A stretch of 64,000 nt of DNA from Paramecium sonneborni (lineage: Eukaryota; Ciliophora; Oligohymenophorea; Peniculida; Parameciidae). The position numbers and the translations under genes were made by a program. Under the pieces are notes generated by a model. It worked only from the letters and a program-made list of their open reading frames with translations, did not search any database and had not been told where the DNA came from. The stretch's first letter is position 1, and the number at the start of each line of letters is the position of its first letter. Of the stretch, positions 1 through 14,107 are shown in pieces. The stretch spans positions 517,886 through 581,885 of the forward strand of contig CAJJDN010000011.1 in the NCBI GenBank assembly GCA_905182985.1. Reading direction: 5' to 3'.

Positions 1-574
1 AATTGAAAAATATGAAGACAAACATAAACTAAAATTAGGGGAAGATTAGATAACACCATCAATTGATTCTCCCTTTATTATTTCAGCAATTCAAGAAGAT
101 TAATTTGATGATCTTTTATAGCCTGAATGTAATATCTTTTTAGATTGTTTTAATAAACCATCACCTTTTGATAGTCTTAAAAATAATGAAGATTCTGATG
201 ATGAAAATTAAGTTTTGGTTACTTTTTAAGGATAAGATACTTTAAATAAATTAAAAAATGTGTTCTAATAAATGGATTTATAAGAACAAGAACATGAAGA
301 AGATAATTAAAAACCAAAAAAGATTCGAAATCTATCAAACTCTTTAAATACAGAAATATCTCATTAAAAATAAGATTTTCATTTAAGATTTCTCAAAAGT
401 GAACATGATTCTATTAAAAAATTGTCTTTGAGTACATCAACTCAACTTAAAAAGTTCAATTAAAGTTTTGAATAATTTAAAATTGAAATTATTGAGAATA
501 ATAAAGTATTGAAAAACAATAGCATCATGAAAGTAGATGAAGTTGATTTTATGAATTATAAGAAGAAAGAATGA
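1..574 (+). CDS. Gln-rich hypothetical protein, 5' partial
   Basis: This is the 3' part of a gene that begins before the window. The frame starting at base 2 is open with TAA/TAG read as Gln and ends at TGA 572-574 after a Lys-Lys-Lys-Glu tail. The protein is hydrophilic, rich in Asp, Glu, Asn, Lys and Gln, with a run of acidic residues near 190-215. No recognisable domain or membrane segment is visible. No intron is needed in the visible part. I do not recognise the family; function unknown. Confidence 0.6.
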
Positions 575-1483
575 AATATAAATTTATATTGATAATATAA
601 TAAGGAAATTTTAAAATTAGGAATATTAATTCCAATTGTTTAATAAATATTTAAAGCCTCTAATTTAGATTATGTAAATACAGAAATTAAATAGAAGAAA
701 TTGTAACAAATTTGAAGATGAATTTCAAAATGTCGATAAGAAACAGTACTATTATCATTTTATGTTAATTGGAGAATTAAAATGATTAATCTAAGACTAT
801 TCTTAATCACTAAAATAAAAAATTAGATAGTTCAGACATAAAATATTTTTAGATATTATTTGTAAAACCATTTATATAAGTTTTTAAATTTTTACATAAT
901 GGAAATAAAAAAAAAAGATAAGACTTTTTTAAACAGAAAAGAATAGATAGAAAAGGAGATTTAATTTTGAAGATAATAGTTAAATGATTATATTTTATAA
1001 ATAACTTTTGTAATTCATTTACAAAAAAGAGATGATTTAACCATTTCTTTTTATTATTGCATTAACTATTGTTATTTAGTAAATTTTTGTTGTTTTCATG
1101 GGCGGAACATTCAAGGAGTATATTTTCTACTTGAAATATTGAAATGAAAAATCAATAGCTTTATCATATTTATTGACTCATCTATTTAAGAAAAGTATTT
1201 CTAGTGGATCTGATTAAACTTTAAGTAAGGTATTAGTGCATATAAATATTACATTTATAGATACTTTTTTTGAATTATTTCCATAATTAAATTATTTAAT
1301 CTATTGTATAATAAAATTACTAAGTTCTAGTCAATAAAGTGATTAAAAAGTTTTAGATTATAAATAAATTTATATGCTTTTATTCTCAACGTCTTTATTC
1401 TTTCCCATATATATAAAGTATTTTAATTCCTAAAAAGGCTAGATTTAGATTTTATGCATTAAGTAATTAAAATAAAGCTAACA
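575..1483. other. AT-rich stretch with coding-like plus-strand pieces, no gene resolved
   Basis: No complete gene could be assembled here. Plus-strand frames around 690-1142 and 1150-1460 stay open under the ciliate code and look partly protein-like; the first includes a hydrophobic run near 1035-1090. Joining them needs several introns I cannot place with certainty. Because TGA is the only stop and the DNA is AT-rich, long open frames arise easily by chance. There may be a multi-exon membrane protein gene here, but I do not assert it. Confidence 0.3.
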
Positions 1484-1991
1484 TCATAACCTAAAATTAC
1501 GAGCATTTCGATAATTATTATGATTCTACTCAATAATTTCTTTTGATACTACCACTATTTTTTGAACCTTTTCTTTTTTCTTATCTTTAGGATCACTTCC
1601 ATGATATCCACAATATTAACAACCATATACAGTAAGATGCTTCTTTCTAACAGCTCTTGGAACTTAACATAAACAAGATTAATTATAATTAATTATTATA
1701 TTTTTACTTTTGCTTCTTATCCTTTTCTTGAAAACAGTTTTTCAATTTTTTACAACAACCATTTATTGTCTTAAAATCTTTAAATTCATTAGAACTAGAA
1801 ACAGATGATACATATTTCCATTTTCCCCTTCTCTTTTAAGATTACTAAGATGTTTTTGATTCATCAGCTAAATTATTTAAATTATTTAAATTATTTAAAT
1901 TATTTAGATCTACTTATTTCAAATGCTGGATCTCTGATGATTATGTCAAATTTAACACTTACTGAAGAAAACTAATCACTTATTCAATCAT
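1484..1991 (-). CDS. hypothetical basic protein with CxC/CxxC C-terminal cluster
   Basis: From ATG at 1991 the frame codes a Gln/Leu/Asn-rich start, then four copies of a Leu-Asn-Asn repeat (1866-1905), then a Lys/Arg-rich middle. The final part (1484-1700) lies in the +1 frame and carries Cys-Leu-Cys, then a Cys-x-x-Cys-Gly-Tyr-His motif that could bind zinc, and ends in TGA 1484-1486. No 20-35 nt intron with matching phase joins the two frames; a 52-nt intron at about 1656-1707 would. The frame change may therefore be an unusually long intron, a frameshift or a sequencing error. Family not recognised. Confidence 0.5.
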
Positions 1992-2045
1992 ACATAGAGG
2001 AATATTAATAGTGTAGCTTTTTATTTTATTAGTCTCAGCAATCCT

Positions 2046-2345
2046 TCATTATTATATCCATTATTTTTCTTGTTACTCATCTTATTAATAATAATCACTT
2101 TATAATTCTTAATTTTATTAGCAAAAAATCATAGACATCCTATAATATATTCAAGATATCCAATAATTCTCTTTTTTATATCTGAATCATATTTATTTAT
2201 CATAAGTATTACTTATTTGCTGTATTTCTATCTATAGCTTCAACTCTTAAATACTAATTGTAATATTGAATTCTTATTTCTTCTATATATCTTTTATTAA
2301 TTTCTAATCATTTCTTTTATAAATTTGTTAATTATTTTATATTGT
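2046..2345 (-). CDS. possible small hypothetical gene or gene tail
   Basis: A Gln/Ile/Lys-rich frame on the minus strand can be read from about 2345 to TGA at 2046-2048 if two introns of 31 nt and 29 nt are removed. Both have GT...AG ends. No convincing ATG is visible upstream, and the sequence from 2350 to 2940 is very AT-rich without a clear gene. This may be a real short gene, the 3' end of one, or a chance frame. Function unknown. Confidence 0.25.
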
Positions 2346-2948
2346 TATTATAAAAAATTTCTTAAATAATTTATAAATATATAATTATATAAATTAAATA
2401 ATTATGAAATATAAAATAAAATGAATTTATATTTCTTCAAAGAAGTAAGTAAAATAAATTTTACATTCTAAAACAGCATATTTTAAAAAAGAGTTTGTTG
2501 TTCTCTTTCTGAAAAATATTTTTTTTAAGTTTTTTTTTAGTTTAAAGAAATTAAATCCAGCGATGAATTACAATTCAATATCATTATTGCTAATTATAAA
2601 TAATGATTTGGATTTATAATTATTTAATTTTTTAGAATAACCATCACAAAATTTTATAAATATAATTTATTGATGAATGAGAAGATAAATATCTTATTTG
2701 TATTTAGCATTATGAGGAACAATATTTTATAATTATTCTTTGATAAAAAAAAGGAAAAAAAATAATTGTAGAGAATTTAATTAAAAAAATCCTTATTGAA
2801 ACTTATGAAAAATCTGAAAAATACCTTAAAAAATTTAGAAAGATTTTTAAGTATTTTCTTAATTTTAATGTGATTTGTGTTGATTATCATTAATAATATT
2901 AATCTTTAAATTAAATCATGTGTTTTCATATGTTAATAATCATTTTAT

Positions 2949-3971
2949 TCAATTAAATTTTTAATCATCACAGTAATTTAGCAACTCATTTGCTGTTTCT
3001 TTCAATTTTTCTATATTTTTTATTGACCATGGCAATCTTTTGAAAGTATATGACTATAAATATATTAAAAATTTATTATACTTTTCTGTTAGATGATATA
3101 AATTCCCAAGATTTTTCTGCTATTGCTTTTATTTTTTTACTTCTATCTTTCTCAATGATAGTATCTAAATTTTCTAAATAATATATAAAAATAAAATATA
3201 CCAAGGAATGTTTTATATTGATCTTAAAACTATTTAGATTAGAACAACTCATGAAGAAAATGATTGTTCATAGTTTTATTTTTACTATTTTTTCTGAATG
3301 GTAATGATATAGATTTCATTTTTTCTGCCTAATAGGTTTACTAAAATATTTTGGATGCTGCTTTTAGATTAAGTTCTAAATATAAAGATTTGATTACTTG
3401 TTTTAGTACTTTTTTCTTGAATTTTATGAAAAATTTCTCTAAAGGCTTTTCTAAGACAAAATTTAATTAATTCTTCTCTACTTTTAGACTGTTTTCTTAT
3501 TTTTTTTGCTAAACTTTCTAGAATTTTGAAAACTTTAAGACATTTTTTTTCTTTAAGTTATTATTAGATCTTTTTAAGTTTTGGTGATTCAGCAAACAAT
3601 AAATGGATCAATTGTTCTAGATTTTCTATAGTTATATGATTGTAATTCATGTCTTCTAATTACTAAGCGATGATTTAAATTTGACTAGTATATTCTTAAG
3701 GTTATTTAGTCTATACAGTTTCTTTATTGGGTTGTGAATCTTAAATGAATATAGATTTAAAGTTACTTTATTCATATTTGATATCATAATTAATGGTTGG
3801 TTGGGTGAAACTCAAATGAGAAGTTAAAATTGGAGAACCTAAATTATGAATAGGACTCATCAAAGGATTTTAAAAGTTCATCATTAAGAGTAATTGTGAA
3901 CTTGTTGGCCAATAGGGTAATGGATACATACCAAAATAAGGAGGGGATTAAGCACCGTCTGAATGATTCAT
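2949..3971 (-). CDS. hypothetical protein, three or four small introns
   Basis: ATG at 3971 opens a Pro/Tyr/Met-rich N-terminus (MNHSDGAQSPPYFG...), followed by a strongly basic helical region with many Lys/Leu heptad-like positions, and a C-terminal segment ending ...LNYCDDQKFN before TGA 2949-2951. Introns of 22, 28 and 28 nt, all GT...AG, restore one frame. The last intron reads GTATAATAAATT...TTATAG. The N-terminal low-complexity part resembles ciliate regulatory proteins, but no named domain is visible. Its start is about 260 nt from the 3' end of the kinase gene upstream on the same strand. Confidence 0.6.
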
Positions 3972-4229
3972 AATATTAATTTAAATTTCTTTTGATATCG
4001 TCACAATAAAAAGATGAATTCACTCATATATGTTTTTTATCTCAAAAAGATTTGATAAATTAGGCTTGAAGGATTTCAAGGAATGGCAAAGTTAATAAAT
4101 TTACTATATTTAGTACAATCCATAAAAATAATTATATTAATAAATAATTTTATCAAAGATTAATGTCAGTATATTAAAACAAACAATAAAATAGTTGTAA
4201 TATTATTATTAACAGAGTATTAATGTTTA

Positions 4230-5954
4230 TCATTTGTTTTTAATAGTACATCTATTTATGATAGTTGAATAAGGATATTAATGTTATTCAATATCATTTT
4301 CTGAATTTTTAGATTGCTATCGAAATATAGATACTTTTTATCCTCGATTATCTAGATTTTTATTAGAATATAGAGATTATGCTTTAGATCTGGGTTAAGC
4401 TATAGGCTATTATAAAGTTATTTTTTTATTCCAAAGAGGTGATAACTCTTTAAATTCTATACTTTGATTAACTGGTATAACATTAATAGGCATTTTTTCG
4501 AAGATAGAAACCTACCCGTTTTTTTAGAATGTTGATAATTTTAATTCCCCTATTTAAGAGTTGAAAGATTAACCTGATTTCTTATTGTCACTTATACTAT
4601 AATTAAATTTTATAATATTACTCTTGAATTGACCCAATCAAACTTGGATAAGATAGCTCATTTAATGCTTCATTAAAGAAATCATGTCTTAATATTTAAG
4701 ATGCAGAAGGTCTTTATTTTGGATTCATTCTTAACATAGAGGCTATAAGATCTTTACAACTTTAAGGAACTTTAGTTTATTCATCCAATTTATAATCAGC
4801 AGCTAAATTTCTCTTTAACATCCCAGCTTTTGTGCTATCTTTAAATGGATGAGTATTAAATATTCTTTATAACTTTTAAATAATTATTACAATTAATAGA
4901 AGATAACTCCAAGACTAAAGATATCACATTTCTCATTGTACATTTTAGAACCTTCTTTATATAATAATACTTCAGGAGCAACATAACCAGTAGTTCCACA
5001 ACGATAATATTATTATTTTTATTCCTTTATATAAGTAGCCAAACCAAAATCAGCAATTAAGACATCAAGACTACTAGATTTACATAAAATGTTTTGTGGC
5101 TTTAAATCTCTATGCATAATTCCCTTCTAATGCATGTAATCCAAACATAAAGCCAATTACTTAGCAACTATTCTTGCATCTCTTATGCTTTTGTATTATC
5201 CTTGTTTGAGTAACTCTCCTCCTTGGATTAATTCTAAAACAATATTAATATGTTCTTTAAAACATAGTTTTAATAAGTACTATTTGTCTCAAATACAGAA
5301 TAGAAAGATATGATATTTGGATGATTAAGTTCTTTCATTATTTGGATTTCATTATGCAAGGCTAATTCTTACTCGAATTATTTTTATTTTACTGAATAGT
5401 GTTTTTGAACTCTTTTAATTGCATAAAGCTACTGATTGTAATTACTTCTGCCAATATAAACCTATATTAAAATACATATTTTTACTTGAGCACTAGATCC
5501 AAATCCAATTTGTCTTAATAAAGTATATTAAGTATGAAAATCAGTTAGTATACAATTTGATTAAAGAATTTCCTTAAAACTGTCAAAATCCTTCTTTTGA
5601 TCTGTGTACAATTCTATAAAAAATCCACAGTAAATCAATTGTAATTTATATTTATATGGACCTTCTACTAGTCCTGATATTAAATAAACACAATCTAGTC
5701 TTCTAAAACCTTTAAGTTTCTTGATAATTATATAATTTTACACTATCACCATACAATAAATAATTGCTTTGAACAGAGTATAGTCGAGGTATCCATTTTT
5801 TAAGAATCTTGCTTCTCTTATAAAAACTAGTACAATTATCGTTTTGAATTTCAAAATTTTCATGACTATTCAATAATATATGAAAATTCCTATTCCAAAA
5901 TTCTTTTTGATCTTTTTAAGCAGAATTGAAAAAATAATTAGAATTTTAATCCAT
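4230..5954 (-). CDS. serine/threonine protein kinase with N-terminal PH-like domain
   Basis: ATG at 5954. About 140 N-terminal residues look like a PH domain ([10 protein letters not shown]..., then [18 protein letters not shown]). The kinase domain follows: glycine loop [17 protein letters not shown] lysine, catalytic [15 protein letters not shown], and GYVAPEVL. All key catalytic residues are present, so it should be active. A roughly 100-residue Ser/Gln-rich tail ends at TGA 4230-4232. At least five introns of 22-26 nt are needed; a TGA at 4588 lies just past the last of them and is avoided by a 25-nt intron. PH plus kinase suggests a membrane-lipid-recruited kinase; the exact subfamily is not clear. 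Confidence 0.8.
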
Positions 5955-6003
5955 CCTTTTTTATAATATAATTATTATATAAATATTTAGTAATAGATAT
6001 AAT

Positions 6004-9000
6004 TCATTCATCATTTCTTTTAAAAAGTCTTCTTCTTCCTCTTTGATTTGTTTATTATTATTTAAGAACCAAACCTTAAGAAGTTTCATCCTCAGAATTA
6101 GATTCTATTTCAATAATATCTTCATCTTTCCTTTTTATTTTCCTCTACTATTGTTACTTTTTATTACTAATATTTTCTTTAAATTCTTTTTCATCTTTAT
6201 CTTGTTATTGAGTTTTACAATATTTTCTCTTTGATACCTTATCTCTTCTTCTATTTTCAAAGGTTTCTTTATCATAGTTTTCCACTTTCATTTCAAATTC
6301 TTCAATCTAAACTTTACTCTCTGAAGACAGTGTTCTTCTTAGCTAAATCAAGTAAGCTATAAAATACTTTTTTAATTAATGTTTAAAATTGATTATAAAC
6401 AAATTGATCTTTTAATTTTTCTCTATATGATTCCCAACCATCTAAAAATCTTTGTAATGAATTTTAATTCAAATTCATATAATTGAATAATATAGATATG
6501 TTTTTAATTTCTGATTAATCTATATATAATATTAGGTATAAATATACTTTAACTGAATCCTAATATATTTATTAATTTTTCTACAATAGATTCCACAAGA
6601 TTCTTATCTATATATATAGATATTTAAGATATAATAATTTCGTTATGTTCATGAATATTTAAAATGATATCTGGAATAGCATTAGAAATAGCTCTCTATT
6701 CTTTTTTTTACAATTCGTTTAAAAAGTATCTAGCCATACATTAGATTTACTAACAAGGATCATTCAATAATACAGGAATATGTGATAGTGATGATTTACT
6801 CTTTATCATGTCATTCAAAATTAAATGAGTAAGAACCAACAAAGTTACTCTTCTTAAAGGACCATTTGAATCAAATAAATTTGAATATATTTGTTTATGA
6901 AACCTTTGAACAGTATTTGGCCACATATGCAATAAATCACCAATACTAATTAGTACATTGTTTTTTATTACTTAATCAAAAAAAGGATATCTAAAATATT
7001 TATGCAATTCTAATTACTTCATGATATTAAATAACATCTCTATATTTTATCGACAATATGATTCAGATAAACACATGAACTTACACATTGTAATTAGACT
7101 AACCTGAACTAAAGGAGATTATTATTTATTACTAGAAGAATTACTTTCCATTTGTATCAAACAATCTTCTATTATAATTTTTACTAGTTAAGAAAAAATA
7201 GATAATAAATTCTATTAAACCAATTTAATATCCTATATTTCACTTACTTCTTCATGCAATCTTTCGAAATCTCCATCCAAACCACCTGAAATCTTATCTA
7301 TTTCTTATTCCTTCCCTATTTTTGATTCCTTATCATTTTTTACTTATTTTAATTAATCATGTGTTTTGTCAATCAATACTAATAATTATAATGAAATGCA
7401 TCCTGCTATATATATTGCATGAGTTAAATGCATTTCATCTTTATTACTATGTTATTCTAATTCCATCAATATTTATTATGGTTATTCAAATCCAAATTCT
7501 TTTATTAAACCTTCAAATTTCTATTCAGCATTCTCACACAATAATGAAATTAATTACATTATAGAATCACATGCACTAAAATAATTCATATCAGTAGTAT
7601 CTTTATACTTTATAAGTAATCTAATCAGCAATTCTATTGATTTACTTAAATAGAATTTGTTTTTCTCTTAATTTCTGTCTACCTTTGATAATATTATGGA
7701 AAGTTCTTTTATTATTATCCAATCAGGATCCTTTCTATTATAAGACATAAGCAATTCTTGAATTTATCTTATTTTCTCTATATTAAAATAAGAAGAATTT
7801 CTTGTCAGCATTATTCTCACAAAGATTAACATAGATCTTTAATTAATTTCCGGTCTACCAAACAAATCCCAAAGAACTCCAAATGTTTTATTTGGAAATT
7901 AATAATTTGGAGCCTATTCAGTCTCATATGATTCTAATATTTTTTCTATTGATAACAATTCCTTTTAATTTGAATTACTTATTAGGTTTATTATAGATAG
8001 AATTATTTATTTAGTATTTTTATTATTTTTAAAATAAAGTTTCCAAAATTTTTTAATAACTTCATATTAAATTGATTTATCTTGTGACCAAACTAATAAT
8101 ATCATTCTTCTCAATCCTATACCTGCAGCTTCAAATTAATATTTTGATAAATATGCAAACAATTTTATTGAATGTATTACATCTGCTTGATTTTTGCTCT
8201 AACATAGTTATAAGACTTTAGTGATTGCAGATTACATTCCATCAAGAAATTTGCTGTATTCATTTAAGTATTCTTAGCTCTTATTAATTTCTTAAATCTT
8301 TTTTCTAATATTTTTAATTGTATCATTAACTTATTCTTCAGTAATAAGCCCTTCTTAAAATTTTAGATCTATTTTTTCAAAATCATTGTGAATGTTATCT
8401 AATTCTTACTAATAGTTTCTTGTTTATTCTTCAATTTCTTTCAATGACCAAAAATTATCCCTACCTTAACTTTGAACATATAAATATCTATAACAACGTG
8501 AGACTGATTTTAATAATTATAATGCTGATTTTCTAGCATAACCTGAGACATCTCTTAGACGAGATTGGCTTATGGCAAAAATAGCTGGTAAATGATGCTT
8601 TTATATACAATTTAAATTAAGTAATTGTGATAAACATTACAATACATTAGATCTACATAAAGCAGTTTTATCTAAATGTCTAGACATTAATGATTAAGTT
8701 AGATTATTAGCATTTTAAAGAAGAACTTCATCATCATTTTCCTTAGATTCTTTAACTAAATATTCTATAACATTAGTAATAACATCTGAAAGACCACTTC
8801 TTATATGATAATTTTCATTGTCATATAATCCTATCATTGATGACAATTATTAATAATATATTTTAGGCATATCTTTAGATGATATAGTTAATAATTCTCT
8901 AAGATTTTTAACAGCCAAACTCTCAGTTTAGTTTGTAGATTTATCAGTAATAAAATTAATAAGTAAACCTAGTTAATCAATTGTATATGATTTTAATTTA

Positions 9001-9670
9001 TCATTTTTACTACAAGCAACTAAGAATTTACTTAGATTCGGAACTACACTTTCTTATTCATACATTAAATGAACAATTGTATTTTTAAGAATAGTTTCAT
9101 GTTTTGACCATATTGTCAATGCTAAAATAAGAACTTCAATCCAAACTTCTCTTATTTGAGTTTCTTTTATTTCTAAAGCCATTTTGATGAGATCAAAAAC
9201 ATATCTGATACCTTCTCTATCAAGATTAACCAAAGTATTTAGACTAAAAAGTTGCTTCAATTATTTTAATGATCTTTTAACCTAAGGTCCTTATATCTAT
9301 TTTTATTACAATAGATTTAATAATAAGAAGAGAGTCATCTGAAATGCTTGATAATGGTTATTATGTAGTTTGAGAATTTAAGATGAAAAAATGTCAATTA
9401 ATTGGAGTTGAGCTTTTTAGTTCTAGTGTTTATCCAAATATCTTGCTTTATATTTATATGTTACTCTATCAAATAATAAAGAAAATCAAAAGTTTGAGCA
9501 TCTTCAATAAGTGTAGGTATTTGATGAAATTCATCTTGGAAGTAATTAATTTTCATATATATTAATCGATCATCCATGTTTGGGATTAAATTTTTAGATT
9601 TAACTCTATAATATTCTGAGAAATTGGTATCTTTGAGTTCTGCATAAGTTCCTGGGAATTTGAAGTTCAT
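6004..9670 (-). CDS. condensin complex subunit 1 (CAP-D2/Ycs4-like)
   Basis: A long HEAT-repeat protein of roughly 1,200 residues read from ATG 9670 to TGA 6004. Two blocks identify it. Near 8,550 is a repeat with RLRDVSGYARKSALQLL, matching the condensin D2 central HEAT region. Near 6,800-6,930 is LLVLTHLILNDMIKSK followed by LLNDP, which is the conserved C-terminal condensin block. CAP-D2 is a non-SMC HEAT subunit of condensin I and helps compact chromosomes in the nucleus. The C-terminus is basic and acidic low-complexity (KRKDEDIIEIESNSEDE). A 25-nt intron near the 3' end shifts the frame. Size is close to other CAP-D2 proteins. It is transcribed away from the SNF1-like kinase, 61 nt apart. 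Confidence 0.82.
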
Positions 9671-9731
9671 AATTTTTAGAATTAGAAATAAGTGAAAATT
9701 TGAGTTATAATTATAAATAAATATTATAAAA

Positions 9732-11362
<1,631 letters not shown>

Positions 11363-11408
11363 ATTTTTATTTTTTATTTATCTAATTTTTCTTTATTTAA
11401 TAATTTAT

Positions 11409-12297
11409 ATGGCTTTATTAGGAAAAACATTAAAAGGTCGAACAACTAAACCTGGAGGAACAGAATAAAAAAGAAACATAAAAATAAGATAAATCACAAA
11501 ATCATAATAAGAATTTGAAGAAAGTCAAAAATAAGCATAAGTAATTTAAGCTTTTAGATATAGTTTAAAAAAGAGTAACTGCGAAGTAAAATCAGAGAGG
11601 AATAAAAGATAGTCAATTTCAATACAAAAAAACTTATGGCTTATTGGAGAAGAACAATGAGAGCTGTTAAAACTGAATAATTGAAACTAGACATAGAATT
11701 ATACTCTTAAAATAATAAAAGAGAATTGGATTCTAAAGAAGCATTTATTTAGATGTTAGATAAGAATCTAGATGAAGCAGAAGATTAATATTAAATTGCT
11801 TTAAGAAATCATCTTATTCATCTTGAAAATTTTCATCTCTTGTAAGAAAGTAGAAATAGAGCATTATTAGAGGAATTTGAAAGAGATATCAAAATACTTT
11901 AAGAAGAATTCCAAATTGAATTTGATGATATGACTAAAACTCATAAATAATAAGTTAAAGAGTTGGAAGATATGATTAAGACAGTTGAAGAAGAAGAAAA
12001 AAGAAAAGCAGAATAAGCTAAAAATTAACATTAAACTAATAGAGAAGAAACTAAAAATAAAGATGTAGAAGATACAAGCCAAATGAAATAATAATTAGAA
12101 GATAAATAAACAAAATTTTATAATGATTTAGAATAAATGCATCAAAAATATCAATCAGATACTGCTAAGAAAACTGAAGATCATACAAAATATTATGATG
12201 CAAATAAGGATATGTCTAAGAAAATTGAAAGACTTGTAAGATCAATAGCTAGTAAGAAAGCAAAAATAGATTTAACTAAATATAAAATATTATAACA
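11409..12297 (+). pseudogene. truncated duplicate of the DRC2 5' part (probable artefact)
   Basis: This is the same sequence as the first 889 nt of the DRC2 gene at 12,528 and carries the same start codon, same 23-nt intron and same coiled-coil frame, but stops at the N. It is best treated as the left half of an unmerged overlap, not as a second gene. If the duplication were real this would be a 5'-complete, 3'-truncated DRC2 copy. Confidence 0.85.
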
Positions 12298-12298
12298 N
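12298..12298. other. single-N assembly gap
   Basis: One ambiguous base joins the two copies of the 1,118-nt repeat. Only two N positions exist in the window (12,298 and 52,894), and both sit exactly between perfect direct repeats. Confidence 0.97.
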
Positions 12299-13416
12299 TA
12301 GCAATCTAATGACATCAAGGTCTTAAAATTAAAAACTCCTATCAACAGAAATTACCTCTTATCTGAGTATTATGGAAGGTTTCCAAGAAAATCAAGAAAT
12401 TAAGATAGATAATCTTCAGTTGATTAAGATTAATCTTATTTTAAAACATTCTATAAGGGAACCTCTGTTCCAAAAAAATGAATTTTTATTTTTTATTTAT
12501 CTAATTTTTCTTTATTTAATAATTTATATGGCTTTATTAGGAAAAACATTAAAAGGTCGAACAACTAAACCTGGAGGAACAGAATAAAAAAGAAACATAA
12601 AAATAAGATAAATCACAAAATCATAATAAGAATTTGAAGAAAGTCAAAAATAAGCATAAGTAATTTAAGCTTTTAGATATAGTTTAAAAAAGAGTAACTG
12701 CGAAGTAAAATCAGAGAGGAATAAAAGATAGTCAATTTCAATACAAAAAAACTTATGGCTTATTGGAGAAGAACAATGAGAGCTGTTAAAACTGAATAAT
12801 TGAAACTAGACATAGAATTATACTCTTAAAATAATAAAAGAGAATTGGATTCTAAAGAAGCATTTATTTAGATGTTAGATAAGAATCTAGATGAAGCAGA
12901 AGATTAATATTAAATTGCTTTAAGAAATCATCTTATTCATCTTGAAAATTTTCATCTCTTGTAAGAAAGTAGAAATAGAGCATTATTAGAGGAATTTGAA
13001 AGAGATATCAAAATACTTTAAGAAGAATTCCAAATTGAATTTGATGATATGACTAAAACTCATAAATAATAAGTTAAAGAGTTGGAAGATATGATTAAGA
13101 CAGTTGAAGAAGAAGAAAAAAGAAAAGCAGAATAAGCTAAAAATTAACATTAAACTAATAGAGAAGAAACTAAAAATAAAGATGTAGAAGATACAAGCCA
13201 AATGAAATAATAATTAGAAGATAAATAAACAAAATTTTATAATGATTTAGAATAAATGCATCAAAAATATCAATCAGATACTGCTAAGAAAACTGAAGAT
13301 CATACAAAATATTATGATGCAAATAAGGATATGTCTAAGAAAATTGAAAGACTTGTAAGATCAATAGCTAGTAAGAAAGCAAAAATAGATTTAACTAAAT
13401 ATAAAATATTATAACA
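12299..13416. repeat. second copy of the 1,118-nt tandem direct repeat
   Basis: Identical by eye to 11,180-12,297. Its first 183 nt (12,299-12,481) repeat the 3' end of the SNF1-like kinase, without the upstream kinase domain, so that piece is not a functional gene. The remainder carries the 5' half of the intact DRC2 gene. Confidence 0.95.
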
Positions 13417-14093
13417 TACAAAAGAATGTAATGCAAGAAATTAAGCTTTAAAAAAAGAAAAAGAAAATATTGCTAAAAATTATTAAGATTTAAAATTAAA
13501 AATGAATAAATTTAGAGAGGAATAGTAAAGGTTACTAAAAGAGTTAGTAAATAATAGTAGAAATGCAGTTTTAAAATTAACAGAATACAAAGAATTAGGT
13601 GAAAAAATATTAAAAACAGCTGAACTATGTAGAAGATTAGAAACAGAAAGAGAAAAGGTTTTGCCTTTTTATGAAGATACAGTTGATTTGGATTAAATTC
13701 CTGAAAATTTGAAGAATGATTTTGAAGCTATTGAAAAAGAATAGTATGAAGAATTTGCATATCTAAATAATTTCTATAAAAGATATAATAAAGTAAATAT
13801 ATTTAATAATATAATAGGTCTTATTAGATATTTTGGCAATTTAAAAATAAAAAGAGGCTTTATAAAATGAAAGTAATCAATTATAATCTTTATTGAAATA
13901 ATATTTGGATGGATTATCTTGTAATGATGATGTTTTATCAAACCCAAATCCACTATTTGTTAAGAATTTCAATATTGATTTAGGAGAAAAATAAGTAGAA
14001 GGATAATCATAATAAACAATAATTGAGGGAGTATTTAATGTTAGAAGTACATAGATGCAGTTATAAGGATAAAGAATTGGACCATTTTAATGA
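12528..14093 (+). CDS. nexin-dynein regulatory complex subunit 2 (DRC2/CCDC65)
   Basis: ATG at 12,528. The protein is almost entirely coiled coil, about 500 residues. A 23-nt intron near the start joins the N-terminus to [13 protein letters not shown], which matches the conserved DRC2 opening. Later landmarks are [21 protein letters not shown] and, after a 25-nt intron, [19 protein letters not shown], followed by [14 protein letters not shown]. These are diagnostic of DRC2/CCDC65. DRC2 pairs with DRC1 to form the base plate of the nexin link between outer doublets in motile cilia, which Paramecium needs for swimming. The next gene starts only 14 nt after its TGA. Confidence 0.9.
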
Positions 14094-14107
14094 TATTATT
14101 AAAATAT

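Noticed and set aside
575..1483. Plus-strand multi-exon membrane protein
   Set aside because: Open frames exist but the exon joins are ambiguous, and with only TGA as stop in AT-rich DNA chance frames are common. Kept as an uncertain stretch only.
2480..2515. Small inverted repeat (AAAGAG ... CTCTTT) as a structured RNA or terminator
   Set aside because: The stem is six A/T-rich pairs with no conserved context; too weak to support an RNA gene.
4588..4590. TGA at 4,588 as the end of the PH-kinase gene
   Set aside because: A 25-nt GT...AG intron just upstream shifts the frame and opens a further 110 residues of coding-like sequence to TGA 4,230.
11409..12297. A second, truncated DRC2 gene
   Set aside because: It is identical to the intact copy and ends exactly at an N; explained better by an unmerged contig overlap.
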